Below, piece by piece: positions 9,960 through 22,590 of a DNA stretch of 64,000 nt; the stretch's first letter is position 1, and the number at the start of each line of letters is the position of its first letter. The position numbers and the translations under genes were made by a program. Under the pieces are notes generated by a model, which made no database searches, had not been told where the DNA came from, and saw only the letters and a list, made by a program, of their open reading frames with translations. Location of the stretch: positions 38,146,118 through 38,210,117 of the forward strand of contig NC_053149.1 in assembly GCF_016808335.1 (NCBI RefSeq), written 5' to 3'. This DNA is from Panicum virgatum (taxonomy: Eukaryota; Streptophyta; Magnoliopsida; Poales; Poaceae).

Positions 9960-12900
9960 TGTAACACCCTAATTTTAAATTTCAGTATTTATTAATAAAT
10001 TAATTGGCTTTATTTAATTTTCTAAGGTTTATTGTGTTTAGTTGGCATTTAATCTAATTTTTGGTTCCTTGATTAATTAAAATTTATCATAGGTTTAAAT
10101 TTTTGTTGCATTCATGCTGGTGCATAATTTTATTTGAGTGTGGTTTGAATTCAAATTCAAATTTGAATTCAAACTTGTTTGAATTAGAAATTAGAAAGGA
10201 AAAGAAATAGAAGAAGAAAAAGGAAAGGAAGCCCAAAACCCAGGAAAACCCCAGCCCAACCCGCTCCCACGCCAAAACCCGCGCTCGGCCCAGTCCGGCC
10301 CGAGCCCAAGCCGACCCAGCCTCTCCCGCGTCGCGCACTTCGGCCCAGCTCGCGCGCGCTCCGCCCGGCCTGCTCCGCTTCAGCCCAGCCCGCGACCGCG
10401 CAGCAGCCCAGCGTCGCCCGCATCGCGCGCGCCTCGCCCGCCCGACCTGCCGGTCCCACTGGCCAGCGCCGCGCTCGCCCCTGTCCCGCTGGCGCCGTGG
10501 CCCCACCAGTCAGCTCCGCCTTCCCCGTTTTCCCCGCGCTGCAACGGCCGCGCCGCAATCCCCGCCGGGATCACGACGGGCGCGCACCCCCAAGATCCCC
10601 GCCGGCCCCCCCCTTTAATTGGCCCGCATCCCAGCGCCCCTCCTCCCCTCACGCCGCCTCCCCAACCCTAGCAGCCGCCCGGAGTCGCGCCGCCGCACCC
10701 CCGGAGTCAGAGCAGGAGCTCCGCCGCCGCGTTCCCGGCGCTCCCCGACGCCCCAACCCCGGCAAGCCGCCGGGAGAGCTCTGCTCGGAGGCCACGAACT
10801 CCCCCGAGCCCGCTGCCTCTACCCCAAGCCCTGCGTCGACCCCGTCGCCACGCCCCGTCGAGCTCCGCCGCCAGGCCCACGCCGCCGGCACCCTGCGCCA
10901 CCCCATCCCCCGAATTCGAGCCCCCGGTGAGCCAAATCCCGTTTCTCTCTCTCTTTTGTGCTAAGTCTTGGTAACCTTGGCCCCCTGAAGACCCCAAATT
11001 GCCTCACACCGGCGAGCCTCGCCGCCGGAGCCGCCATTGCCTACGAGCTCCACGCTCTGGACCACCCCGAACCCGACTTAACCCCCCAGTGGGTTACGCA
11101 CGCCGCCCTTGTTCCTTTGCACCAGCCCACGGCCCAAACCGAGCCCCAGGGCGCCGCCTAGACCTTCTCCGGCGAGTTCCCCTGCGCGCCGCCGCGGGAT
11201 TCCTCGCCGGCGTTGACCCGCCGCCGCCCCCACGCGCCCAAATCCTCCCAGCCGCCCGATCTCGAATGGACGGCCTAGATTAGATCTAGGACTGAGCCAC
11301 CCTGAGCCGTTAGATCCAGATCCAGCGGTCTGGATCCACGCGTACCGGTTCGGCCGGTACTTTTGCTAAAGAGACCCCCGGTTTCTTTTAAATCAACCCG
11401 CAATCCACAGCCATTCAAAATTAATTACAGTTTGGTCCAAATTTTAGCACGCAGCCCCCTGAGCTTCCAGGATTTTGAACCCGCCGTCCACCCTTGGAAG
11501 TTTTACGTGTCGGACCCTGGATCTATAGTATAATTACGTTTTAGTCCTCGGTTTTAGCAGAAAAGCCCCTGGAACCCTGTTTTTATTACAAATAAGCCCC
11601 TGAACCTTGTTTTTAGCCCAGAAAATGCGTTTTAGCCCCGTTTTTAGCGTTCTTTACATCCACGCGATCGTTGTAACGCGTAGAATAGTTTTAGCTTAGT
11701 TTTTCTTGCTGTTTTTATGTATTGATGTACTGTTCTTTAGTTTTTTGTTAGAGTTTGCTTGTATGCTTATTGTTGTGCATTGTTTTGGCCATGTGTTCGT
11801 GAGTAGACGTTGATCCATCTGAGGAGCCTCAGTACCAGTACCCGGAGCAGCCGTCTTCGGATCAGTTTGAGCAGCAGCAGGAGCAGTACGAGGAAGGCAA
11901 GTATAACATGAACAACCTATCATCTTTAAATACAATTTCATACTGCATTTTAATACTGTATGCCTTTAAGGATTTCCTAGCCAGTTTATATCCTTTATAT
12001 ATACCTTTGGGTTGCATTTTGGTTAGTTGTGCTAGGTTGCTGCGCTATAACACACTCTGGTCCTTTTTAATTAATTTGATTAATGGTTTACTTGAACTTA
12101 ATTCTGAGAGTGGCACTCTGTGTGGCTTGAGTGGCTCACTTCTCGTTAAAAGATGTTTTTTTAGAAACATGGTTTAGGGGGCCAGCACGGTGCTTACTGC
12201 CTGGTTGGCCACTCTCCATAAGGACCGGTTCATAGAGCGACAACCTGGGACAACAGCGCTACCACAAGGCTAGAATGGGATAGACTTGGCGTAATAACTA
12301 GATCTTTTTGGTTTGGAGTAACTTACCTGCGGGGCAAGAGTAGTAAGCTTCAATGGTCCCTGCTCCTCCGGCTTGGTCTGTGCTTGGATTGCGCTCCTGT
12401 GCTTGTACCCCCGGAGGTGGGCCCCATCGTCGCCGACCTAACTCTCGCGGTTACGCCTTACCAACGAGATTCTTTTTAAAGGCCTCGTAGTGAGTCGCTG
12501 GCCATCTCACCTAAGGAAGTGTGATGAACAACTGGCGTAGCTCACGACTTGTGGGTAAAGATGTGCAACCTCTGCAGAGTGTAAAACTGGTATACTAGCC
12601 GTGCTCACGGTTATGAGCGGCCCAGATCCTCCTTTTGATTAGTGGAGTTATCTCCTTCCGACGAGGGAGGTGCTTCTCGGGGTTTACCTTGGTGGCTTGG
12701 TTTTGGTTTGGTTCTCAGTAGTATCATAATTAATTCTGATTAATTACTATGTAACTGGGTAAATGGTAATTCATCAACTCATAGCAAGTAGCTTTAATAA
12801 AACTTTGCCAACATTTAAAAGCTAATGCAGTTGAGTCAGCCAGCCTAGAGCCTCATAGTTTGTGTTATACTTGTTGAGTACAAGTTGTGTACTCACCCTT

Positions 12901-13259
12901 GCCTCTTCTCTACTTTTTCCTCTTGGCTACGCTACTGCTGCTCAGTTCCTGCCGACACGAGGGAGTTCGTCCAGCGCTACCAGGACTACGAGGACTTCTA
13001 GGTACTTCGTCTCCCAGTCGACGTCCCTGTGGCGCCCTGCTTCAGCTTCGGAGAGCTTTTATCGTATTTTGTACTTCGCTTCCGCTGTATCAGACATTTT
13101 GTCATTATTATAATAAATAACATTCGTATTCGCTTTATTATGTCTTTTTACGTGATATGTGCTATGATATACTGTTCATTCTGTTGTATATACGTGTGAC
13201 TTGATCCTGGCACGTATATGATTGCTCGGTTTATGTTATTTTATAAACCGGGTGTTACA
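9960..13259 (+). repeat. TEK-1 3' LTR
   Basis: This is a direct copy of 1486-4785 at an offset of 8474 with equal length. The one difference noticed is A at 13004 in place of G at 4530. TCTGC at 13260-13264 closes the target duplication. Confidence 0.95.
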
Positions 13260-13677
13260 TCTGCTCTTTGGCCCCGTCTTCTTCTTGCCCCCACCACCGG
13301 CACCGCCCACCAGGGGTCCACCCCCGCCCGACCAGCAGCTCTCCCGCGCCACCTGGCCTCCACCACTGACCGAACCCACCACCTCCGGGCCGCCACCGCC
13401 CCGACCCTCCATCTAGAGCCGTCGGCCATGGAAGCCATCCCCACCCTCGGCAACCCAAAACTCTAAAGGCCGCCACCTCGACCACCACCCCGGCCGATGG
13501 CCCCTACCTCCCACCCCCAGTGGCCGCTCCACCCTCTCCCCTACCTCAGTGTCAGCGGCGACAGCGGAGTAAAATAAATTGGAGCTCCCAAGCCCACTTG
13601 TAGCGATGGGGGCGGGCCTTCTGCGACGCTTTGCCTCACAGCAGCGCGTGCGACCTCGATTATTTGCCGTTAGCCAA

Positions 13678-14462
13678 GCCTGGGGAAAAAAATTCCATGC
13701 AGCCCGACTGCAAACCGGGTAAGGATAGTGGCAGCGGCGATGAAAGAGGAGCTCAGTCCACAGTGGGGCTGCTGCCACTATCCTTTCATAGGAGAAAGAG
13801 CTCAGTCCACGATGTTCCATTACTCATGCAACCAAGAATGCTAAGAATAGTGTTACTGATCCCCTTCAATTGCAGCTGCAGGCCAAATAGGAGACATAAT
13901 TCGAAGGGCTAAGTTGTTTCGATAGTAGGTTGCAGAAGAGTTCCTTCAAAGATCTTGTAGAAAAAACATGATTCAACCTCAAGGTTGGCTGAACGGGGAG
14001 GAATTTTCTTGCCAAGTGCACAATATGATGATATGATGCTCAACTGATCCTTAGTGAATGCACATACGGCAATTTTCTATCTGTGTTATGCAATTATTAC
14101 GGTATGAGAGAGCTGCTTAACAACAAATCCTGTCCAATCTTCTAATTCCTGATGGGGTTAGTAATGCGAATTCAAATAATAAGAATTCGTTCGACGGAGA
14201 ACTTGACGAGGGGGAGATGCGGTGGGCTAGCAGCCAGCAGGGATGATGCGGGAGGCGAGCGGCGAGTGCACGTGAGACATCGCAGGAAGATAACCGAGAG
14301 AGCGTGAGCCAAGAGCATGGAGAAAAATAACTGCCTCGAGCCAAGCCAAGACCGTCCTCGTCACAAGCGTTGATTCCACCGGGTAGCCACGTGTTGAGCA
14401 TCCAAGACGGGGCTGCAAAGAAGGGAATTTGCAGCCTGGCTGCATGGAATTTTTTCCAGGCC
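13678..14462. mobile_element. Inverted-repeat-bounded unit (possible MITE or foldback element)
   Basis: An imperfect inverted repeat of about 35 bases bounds 785 bases. The left arm (13678-13714) begins GCCTGGGGAAAAAAATTCC. The right arm (14428-14462) is its near-complement and ends GGAATTTTTTCCAGGCC. The arms differ by a small indel and a few substitutions. No transposase and no convincing target duplication were found, so the superfamily is open. Confidence 0.45.
13721..13785. repeat. Perfect 15-base inverted repeat with 35-base loop
   Basis: AAGGATAGTGGCAGC (13721-13735) pairs exactly with GCTGCCACTATCCTT (13771-13785). A short direct repeat, GAGCTCAGTCCAC, is present in the loop and again downstream near 13797. 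The stem is too short for a typical plant miRNA precursor. Confidence 0.6.
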
Positions 14463-14472
14463 TTATGCGTGT

Positions 14473-14713
14473 TGTTAGAAATCAAGTTCTCTGTTGCACA
14501 CAAACACAAAAACAGAATAGCAAGGACACATAGATGTAAAGAGGAAGAGTTCTTGCTGTGTTGCCTTTTCTTTTCACTGGGTTACAACCGATGAAAGAGA
14601 CCTCCTATTTATAGTAAGAGAGGCTCATATGAATACAACTGTATAGTGTTTGAACTCTTGAATTTCTTCTCCTCTTCATTAATTTGGCCACCTGTTATTT
14701 TGACTTTGAATCA
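14473..14713 (-). repeat. COP-1 3' LTR (241 bases)
   Basis: The segment begins TGTTAGAAATC and ends TTTGAATCA. It is followed by an antisense polypurine tract (CTCCCCCTTGG, near 14720-14730), which places the 3' LTR of a minus-strand Copia element here. The matching 5' LTR is not in the window. Confidence 0.7.
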
Positions 14714-17700
14714 CAATGCTCCCCCTTGGCCACTTTTATGTTTTGTGTAGGCCTCGTTAAAAACTCACCCCAAGGACCCAGTGGGAAAAAAGGGTATGAG
14801 AAAAGAGTCCCTCACATGTATCTGCTTACATTTCACCTGTTGCATCATTAAAAACCTAGCATGAGAAAACCCAGTGGAAAAAAAATCATCAAGGAAAAAA
14901 GAGTACAAAAGCTGATGCTGGATTAGGTCTTCAGGACCTGTCTGCAATCTTCGTGATCACCAGCTATGGCTTCTGTGGCAGGTCTCCTCCTAAACCCTGC
15001 AACTCTCTAAGTCGGCTCATGCCAATCCCACAAACGCATCTATGGAAGCTAGAAGCTGGCAAAGACTTTGTGAATAAATCTGCGAGATTTTCACATGACT
15101 TAGTTTGCAGGATGTTTATCTTCCCACTATTCTAGAGCTCATGGGGATAAAAGAATTTGGGAGCAATATGATTTGTGAGGTTTCTCTTAACATAGCCCAT
15201 ATGCATATGTACAACACAAGCCACATTATCTTCATAGATAATAGTGGGGGTGTCAACAACGTTCATACCACACAACTTCTGGATTTGGTCGATTATCCGT
15301 CGTAGCCAAACATATTCTCATGCGGATTCGTATAGGGCAATTATCTCTGAGTGTTTGGTTGATGTGACCACCAGGGTCAGCTTCACAGATCACCATGAGA
15401 TGGCTGCCACCACAGAGAAACACAAAACTAGTTTCTGATATGGCATTATGGGGGTCAGACATATAGCCAGCATCAACACAACCCATCATAGTTAAATCCC
15501 CTTTCTTGGAAACCATAACCCAACGTCCTTAGTGCCTTGTAGATATCTGAGGATGGTTTTTATGCCAACCCAATGCTCTTTAGCGCTATACTTGGCCAAC
15601 AAGTTTACTACAAATACAATATCTAGTATTGTGCAATTTGCAAGGTACAATAGTGCCCCAATAGCACTAAGGTATGGAACTTTAGGTCTCAAAATTTCCT
15701 CATCCTCTCCCTTGGGTCGAACCGGATCTTTATCCGCTTCCAATGGTCAAATGACCATGGTTTTGGAGGGTGGCACTTGCCCATATTGAACTTTTCAAGT
15801 ACCCTATTTGTATAGGTGTACTGGTTTATAAACACTCCTTCAGGGAGGTGTTCGAGCTGCAGGCCCAAAACAAAATTTGCTTTTACCCAAGTTTTTCATC
15901 TCAGACTCCGACTTGAGGTAAGCTGATACTTTCTCAATGTCCCTTGTGGTCCTGATGATATTCAAATCATTGACATAAACTGCGATGATGCAAAATACAT
16001 CATTGGATTTATTTATGAACACACAGGGACAATCATCATGATTTGTGTAACCTCTCATCAGGAGAAAGTTACTCAATAGATTGAACCACATCCTTCCGGA
16101 GCAACCGTTGCAGATGGATACTAAACATGTTACGGTTGTGATTTGATCCAGGGATCTTGAGTCCTTTAGGGATTCTCATGTATATTTTTCGAATCAAGTG
16201 ACCCATACAAGTATCACAACGTTCATCAACTGCATTTTTAAATTCAAGTTAGCTTCCATAGAGATAAGATATTAGAACGTTATGCCACTCATGACATGAG
16301 AGTAAGTTTCATCATAGTCGATGTCGAGTCTCTGCATGAACCCTTGTGCCACAAGCCTCACTTTGTATCTTACCACATGACCGTGTTCATTACTCTTCTG
16401 GAGGAAGACCCATTTGCATCCTACAGGGATGACTTTTGGAGGTGTTCGGATTACAAGCCCAAAAACCTCTCTTTGGTGAAGCGAGCAATTCTGCCACAAT
16501 TGCTGCTTTCCATTTATCCCAATCAGAGCGCTTCCGGCACTCTATCATGGACTTTTGTTCTGGATCAAGATCCCTTGAGACAAAAATTTTTGAGGTGAAA
16601 TATTTATCGACAATAGTGGTATTTCTATATATGATTCTCCTGGTTCCACATAATTAGTGGCGACCTCCTCATAATCATCCTCCCGCTCATCGTGATTTCC
16701 CCTAACGATTGAGCTAGGGCATTCTAATCTACCAATGTGACACATTGGGGTTTCCATCTTCAGGATGGGGTCCTTCAGGGACCTTCTCATCTTCATGATG
16801 AGTCACCACTCCAGGGGCATTCTCAACTTCTGGTTGAGCTTCTTCTACCGATTCTTTTAGTGATGCAAGTGGTTCAAGTGCTTGTCTCTGCAGACGTCTC
16901 TGCGTCATCTTGTCTTGAGCACCTGAACATCTTCCCCTCTTCCTAGGATTAGAGGATATAGTAGAGCTGGTAACCTTAAGGGGTACTTAACTCTCTCCGG
17001 TGCATTTACTGCAGATATATGCGACCTTGTTACCCTTTTATGATCAGTGAAGGCATCTGGCAGCCTATTTGCAAGGTTTTGCACATGTATGATCCTCTGA
17101 ACTTCCAGTTCACACTCACTAGTGTGTGGATCTAGGGATTGCAACTCCTTTTCATTCCATTCAATTTCTCGATATTCTTCTTGATGCCTATCTCCCCCTA
17201 ATGTTGGAAAATGGTCTTCATCAAAGACATAATTAGCGTACCGAGCTGTATGAAGATCCCTAGTCATAAGCTCTAAATATCTGATTATGAGCGAAGTCTC
17301 ATAACCAACAAAGATCCCCAACTTCCGATGGGGTCCCATTGACGTGCACTGTGGTGGTGGTATTGGCACGTATACCGCGTTGCAAAATATATGCAGATGG
17401 GAAATGTTTGGTTCTTTTCCACGCACTAGCTGTAAGGAGGATGTGTCATGATATGCAGTTGGCCTGAGTTAGATAAGTATAGCAGCATGCAACACTGCAT
17501 GGCCTCAACAGCTGGTTGACAGCCAACAATTATGCAATAGTAGCCTAGCAATCCACTTTATCCTTTTTATCAAGAACTCAGTCAGACCATTTTGTGTGTG
17601 GACATGTGGTACTGAATGCTCTACCTTAATGCCCAAGGCTAAGCAATAATCATCAAAGGCCTTTGACCTAAACTCACCAGCATTATCCATTCGGATGAAC

Positions 17701-17846
17701 TGAATGCGGTTATTAGGGAAATTTTCCTTTAGCCTGATTATTTGGGCAATGAGCTTTGAAAAAGCATGGTTTCTGGTGGACAATAGGTTCACATAGCTCT
17801 GTCTGGTGGATGAATCAATAAATACCATAAAGTACCTAAATGGGTC
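14714..17846 (-). pseudogene. COP-1: decayed Retrofit/Hopscotch-like Copia pol (integrase, RT, RNase H)
   Basis: Reading on the minus strand from 17846 down: integrase core with a VFIDSSTR start and a DNAGEF motif (17505-17828); integrase C-terminal region with a GKEPxISHL box and a VGYE box (16905-17426); RT start with KWVFxxKSNEHG and RLVAQGF (16272-16499); RT palm where the usual YVDD reads YVND (15840-16091); RT thumb with YLSAIGALLYLAN (15492-15743); RNase H with a CVDAGYMSDPH box (15253-15516); and a terminal ADLFTKSLP-like box near 15000-15100. The frames are split by several stops and frameshifts, so the pol is dead. Family placement rests on the box order and spelling, from memory of Retrofit-type grass elements. 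The upstream part continues at 32660. Confidence 0.85.
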
Positions 17847-18452
17847 TTGATGCCCGATAACGACCCATTTTAAGCATCATTTTGAGCCAATAATCATGAT
17901 AACTAAGATGTTGTGCCTCCATATTTTATCCAAAAAGGGTCACTTCCGCATGTCCACTAGAAAATTTTGTTATATCAAAATTTGGTCAGAAATACAGGTA
18001 AAACAGGCTTTAGGCCCCAAGCTACAAAATCCGACCAGTTAGAGCACGTCGGCTAGCATCTCATGGATTAGAGCAGGTCTTCAGTTTCTACACGAATGCA
18101 TAAAAGGAGAGTGCCAACATTAGTTGTAGGAGTTATTACTAACAAATTCCACAAAGTGTTGATGATTATTTGAATGCAGGTTGCTTAAGCTTAGAGATGG
18201 ATAGAAACACATCATCAATCCAATGGAACATCCTCTTGGTGAATCAGGCACAAGCATGAGGATCCATGGGCCTACCAGAGCTAGCAAATCGACTTAGGAC
18301 AGGCCCACTCTTCTAGAACCGACATGGGGACCCACGTGGCAACCTACTAGAAAAAAATGGGGTCGGTTGGCCACCAAAACTGGTCGGCCGACCACCCACT
18401 TCACCCGACCAGGTTTTGGTGCCACCGACCTTCATATTGCACGTATTACTAC

Positions 18453-21400
18453 TATAACACCCTGGGTGTTAATTTCGTGCTTTGGTTGCTAATCGTAGCT
18501 TAATCTTTGTATTGGTGTTAAGTGTGCACGCCTAATTACATTTTGAATTGCATGTCATTACATGGGTTCAAAATTTAATTACGTTGTGCCAATTTCTGCT
18601 AAGTAGGGTTGAACAATAATTTTAAAGCTTTGATCTATTTTTTTAAGACTGTGATCAAAATTTAGTCGAATCCTATTTTCAAAAGTTTTAATTTCAAATA
18701 TGGACTGAGTTTTAAACCTCTTATCTCTCAAATTCGGAGCTCAGATTAACTTTTGCCCAAAATCAATCTTATAGATCTTTTATCCTCTACAACTTTTGTT
18801 TTGGCCAAAAAATCAAGTTTCAATACAAAAAGTTTAAGTTTGGACGCTCAAAAATCGAATCTGTTAATTACTGCTGGCCGGGCCTCGACCGGTCGGACCG
18901 GCTGGAACCACCGGTCGGACCGGTCTGCCCTTGTCCGCAGCGCCGCCGACCTCAACGCGTTCGCAAGCGAACTCCGATTTCTCCTCTCCGTTCCGCCTCT
19001 TCCAGAGCCAGAGCTCGAGCTCCCTTGTGCCCAGAGCACCCCGTCGTTGCCATGAGTGCTGCTGAGCCGAGCTCGCCGCGGAGCACCCCACTCCCAACCT
19101 TCCACCTCCTGATTCAACCCTCAGCAAGCTTCCTTGCCGCCCACTGAAGCTCCCAGGCCAAGCCACCCCCTCTTTTCCGTCGCTCCGAGCGCCGCCGCCT
19201 CAGCCATGGTCGCCGTCACCCGCAGCTCACTGTGGAGAGCCCCGTCCATCCTCCCTCGACCGAAAATAACCTCAGGAACAGCATCCCCTAGACCTACTGA
19301 AGCTCCCTAGCCCGGCCACCGCCTCCTAGCACCACCGGTCGCCTGCTCCCGTGGAGCCGCCGCCTCCGGCCGTCCCAGCCCGCGCCGAGAGCACCCCAAG
19401 GTAGCCCTAGCCTTCGTCTTGCTCCTCTGCCCCAGGCCCCTCGCCGCTGGTGACTGCCGTCGCCGGAATCCGGCCAATCCGCGCCTCCTCTGTTTTGTGC
19501 TGTTAGGACCGGTCCGACTGGTATTGGCAACCGGTTAGACCGGTTTGCAATGAGCACCTCCATACCCTCATCTACCCGCCCCAACTCACGCCCTTCCCTT
19601 TTCCCTACCGGAACAGACCTCCTCATGAGCTCTCGAGGCGGCAACAATGGCCGTTCGGTTCCGACCACCTTCCACCCTTTCTCCTGTGCTCAGAGTCACC
19701 AAATAGAACCCCCCTCACTCCCCTCTCCCTCCCCATGCCCTTGGCTTCAAGAGCGGAGACCGGGAGTGCGATTCCGGTGGAGCTCTGAGCTCGTGCTCAC
19801 TGTTATTCGCGACTAGGGATCCCGTGCAACAATAGAGTCAAGTTCAGGGGCTTTTCTGCATTGTCAAAGACTCATATGAATAGTGCTACACAGGATCTTT
19901 TTGAAAATTTGACTGAAACTTTAAAAATTCATAGTAAATTGTAGAAAAATCATAAAATAGCAAATGAGGACTTTTTGGAATCCTTGTAAGTAGTTCTGTT
20001 CAGTGGAGTCATAATATGATGTGTGTTAGTAGAGAATGTTTGCTGTAAAAATAGAAATATGTAAGTTAGGTTTTTAATGCTAGTCTTACTTGTCTTTTTC
20101 ATAACTGCAGTTTTACTGCACAAATAATTGTGATATTTTTATGCCATGTTACTCATATTATGGTTGATGACTGGTAAAAATTTCAGGATTTTAGGTTTGG
20201 TAGTTTACGAGCTATGGAAATAGCCAAAGCTCTGTACTGCTTTGCTCCTATTCTAAACCGACATGAAAGATGACATTGTTTGGCTTATTTATGATTTGAA
20301 TTATGCTTTGACGATAATAAGAAAGCTGTAGGTAACTTTATAGGCTTTTCAAAAAGTCTAGGATCACCTTTGATGGATGTTTGGATATCTGTTCATGACT
20401 GAAACAAGTGCATGTTAAGCTGCTGTCTAGTAACTGCATGTGTGGGTTGATTACTTTAGCTTGACCTTGTTTGACTAGACAGGTTTGGCTAACTCTTGAT
20501 TGGTGAATGCTTGCAATGGTTTGACTTAAGTTAACTTGTATGTCATGCTTATATGCTTACCATCTCCTATGATATGCTTGAGTGATGATTAAGTTAAATA
20601 GCTCTAGCTGCTTATGTTAGTGTGTTGTACTTTTATGAATGCTTTGCGGGTTGCACTTCCATGCATTCATATATATGCATTGTTGCACCTCATTTAGGTA
20701 CGATAGATGCACCACAAGAAGGATATGATGTTGGAGCCGAACCCGAAAACGATGTTTGGTGCACATATCCAGAAGATGGAAAGAACCAGGAGTATATGCT
20801 TGGGCTGTTGATACTCGCCAAGCTGAGGATTATCTAACAAACATTGACCTAATGTTGGATTTCAGGCAAGCCCCGGTGCATAACCTACTATTTTTAAATT
20901 ATGAATTACTATATATTTATTACTTGTGCATTACGTTTTTAGGAATTGTCTGGAACCTTAGTTGCATGATCTCTGGGTTCTCTTAGTCCTATACTAGTAT
21001 GTGTAGGTCGATAGCACTGCTATGCTTAATAGGTCTCAGTAGAAGTCGAGTGATTTTCTGTCACTCGCGAGCTATAGGGTAGAAGTCGAGTAATTTCCTG
21101 TTACTCGCGAGATATCAATGTCTTTATATTTTAGTATATGAGATATGGAATGCAATATGGAAGGAAGGAAATTGGAGACCGGATGGGGAGAAATGATGAG
21201 ATGTAGGTATGGCAAATAGGACAGGGTTCCTGGTGTCTAGCCCCGTCTGTGTCGATTGAGGACCGTACCATTGTTGGCCCTGCTGATCATGTTTGAATTG
21301 TACTAACCGCATGCCGGGAGTAGGAGGTAGTCGAAACCGGTAAGCCGAGTACTGCCTCACTTCGATAGTACAGGACTCCTTCTCACCCCTTAGGGTAGTC

Positions 21401-22317
21401 GAGTGGCCGCGGAGAAATAGCGATGCATGTATTTTATTTTTGGTGGTCTCTCGTAGAGCTCGGCTAACTATACGCTAGTGGGGCGGTCCTGTAGTTCGAG
21501 GCGGGTGAGGGGAATGGTTGGTCCGTATAGTCCGACGGGGCAAATACGTACCGTGTTGGTTACGTCCACCTTGCAAGGTTTAATCGGATCGATTCGCCGT
21601 CAGTCGCCCTCGGACATGAGCACCTTGATCTCCGAGTCAGATCATAGTAAAGAAATAAAATGATATGAGATGATAAATGATAATGTTGTTTACTCAATTG
21701 GGTTTTTACATTGATTGTTATAGATGTGCAAATCATAGATGTTTAGCAAAACTATTACTATAAATTAGAGCTAAAATCCTGGAATTACGGATCTACTTTT
21801 AGTTGCTTTTTTGCGAAACAAACTAACAACCAGAAATCCTTGCATGTCTAGATAATGGGCTAAGTATACCCAAAAACGGGTAAGTCTTGCTGAGTATTAG
21901 TTGCTCAGGGTTTGTTGTTTACCCTATTTTTCCAGGTATAAAAGCTAATCAGGATTAACATCAGTGGGCTCAATGTGACGTCCTCGCGTTTTCGAAGTTA
22001 TCGTTTTGTTTTATTGGTTTTCAACCAAATCTTCTTCTCTTGGGTTATATTCTCTTCCGCTGCTGTCATTTATTCTATGTAAATTCTAAATTTAAAGCTA
22101 TTTTTGTAAATATATATGTTGTTGTCTATTTTGTAAAATTTTAACATGCTGGTACCGTCTGCGCTCGCCGTCGTGCGAGACTACTGGTGATGTTTCGATC
22201 GGACTGTGGGTTGGAAATAGACTGTCAGGTTACACTTAATTAAGCTAATGCGCCTGATGTGTTCAAATGATGGCCATTATGGTTAATTAAGCTGTTTAAC
22301 TTGGCGGGTCTGTCACA
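18453..22317 (+). repeat. LARD-1 5' LTR
   Basis: It starts TATAACACCC (TG mutated to TA) and ends CTGTCACA. Bases 2-18 form a palindrome TAACACCC-T-GGGTGTTA. Around 18880-18930 and 19505-19540 are repeated ACCGGTCGGACCGGT-type palindromes. A Tekay-type motif CTTGCTGAGTATTAG is at 21885-21899. Short frames here, such as those at 18753 and 19550, recur in the 3' LTR and are not genes. Confidence 0.88.
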
Positions 22318-22319
22318 GC

Positions 22320-22331
22320 TGGTATCAGAGC
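22320..22331 (+). promoter_or_regulatory. LARD-1 primer-binding site (tRNA-Met)
   Basis: TGGTATCAGAGC begins three bases after the 5' LTR end and matches the initiator tRNA-Met primer site of TEK-1. Confidence 0.9.
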
Positions 22332-22516
22332 TGAAATGCACCAGGGGGTGCCAACATGATTATTTTGTGTTTTAAAACTAATAATCCGTTTCGGAAGAAT
22401 ACGTTTCTTTGCGCTTAAGGGATTATGAGAGATTAGTTCGTAAGCCCTATATAGTGTAGGCTATGTCAGGTGGCTGTAAATATGATATCAACTAACTCCT
22501 AGCTATTTATTAGTCA

Positions 22517-22590
<74 letters not shown>

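Larger units (their letters stand above)
1486..13259 (+). mobile_element. TEK-1: complete Tekay/Del-like chromodomain Gypsy LTR retrotransposon
   Basis: This is a full-length element of 11,774 bases. Both LTRs are 3300 bases, start TGTAACACCC and end GGGTGTTACA, and the element is flanked by perfect 5-base duplications TCTGC (1481-1485 and 13260-13264). A primer-binding site complementary to initiator tRNA-Met follows the 5' LTR, a polypurine tract precedes the 3' LTR, and one intron-split gag-pol frame ending in a chromodomain lies between. Corresponding LTR reading frames are identical except for one base (G at 4530, A at 13004). If that is the only difference, divergence is about 0.0003 per site, or roughly ten thousand years at the usual grass LTR rate of 1.3e-8 per site per year. 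The chromodomain and long LTRs place it in the Tekay/Del chromovirus lineage; the lineage assignment is from memory of the family. Confidence 0.95.
13260..14472. other. GC-rich to mixed segment, right half of the TEK-1 target; no gene recognised
   Basis: After the TCTGC duplication the GC-rich sequence of 1096-1485 resumes to about 13560 and then becomes average in composition. Frames of up to 135 codons exist on both strands, but none has a recognisable domain and they overlap each other. It contains the inverted-repeat structures described separately. At 14473 it is cut by the COP-1 LTR. Confidence 0.4.

Noticed and set aside
13721..13785. A plant miRNA precursor
   Set aside because: The perfect stem is only 15 bases and does not extend on either side, which is too short for a DCL1 substrate.
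22520..22587. Telomere- or centromere-type satellite
   Set aside because: It is a simple TA dinucleotide run; no satellite monomer of 150-180 bases is repeated anywhere in the window.
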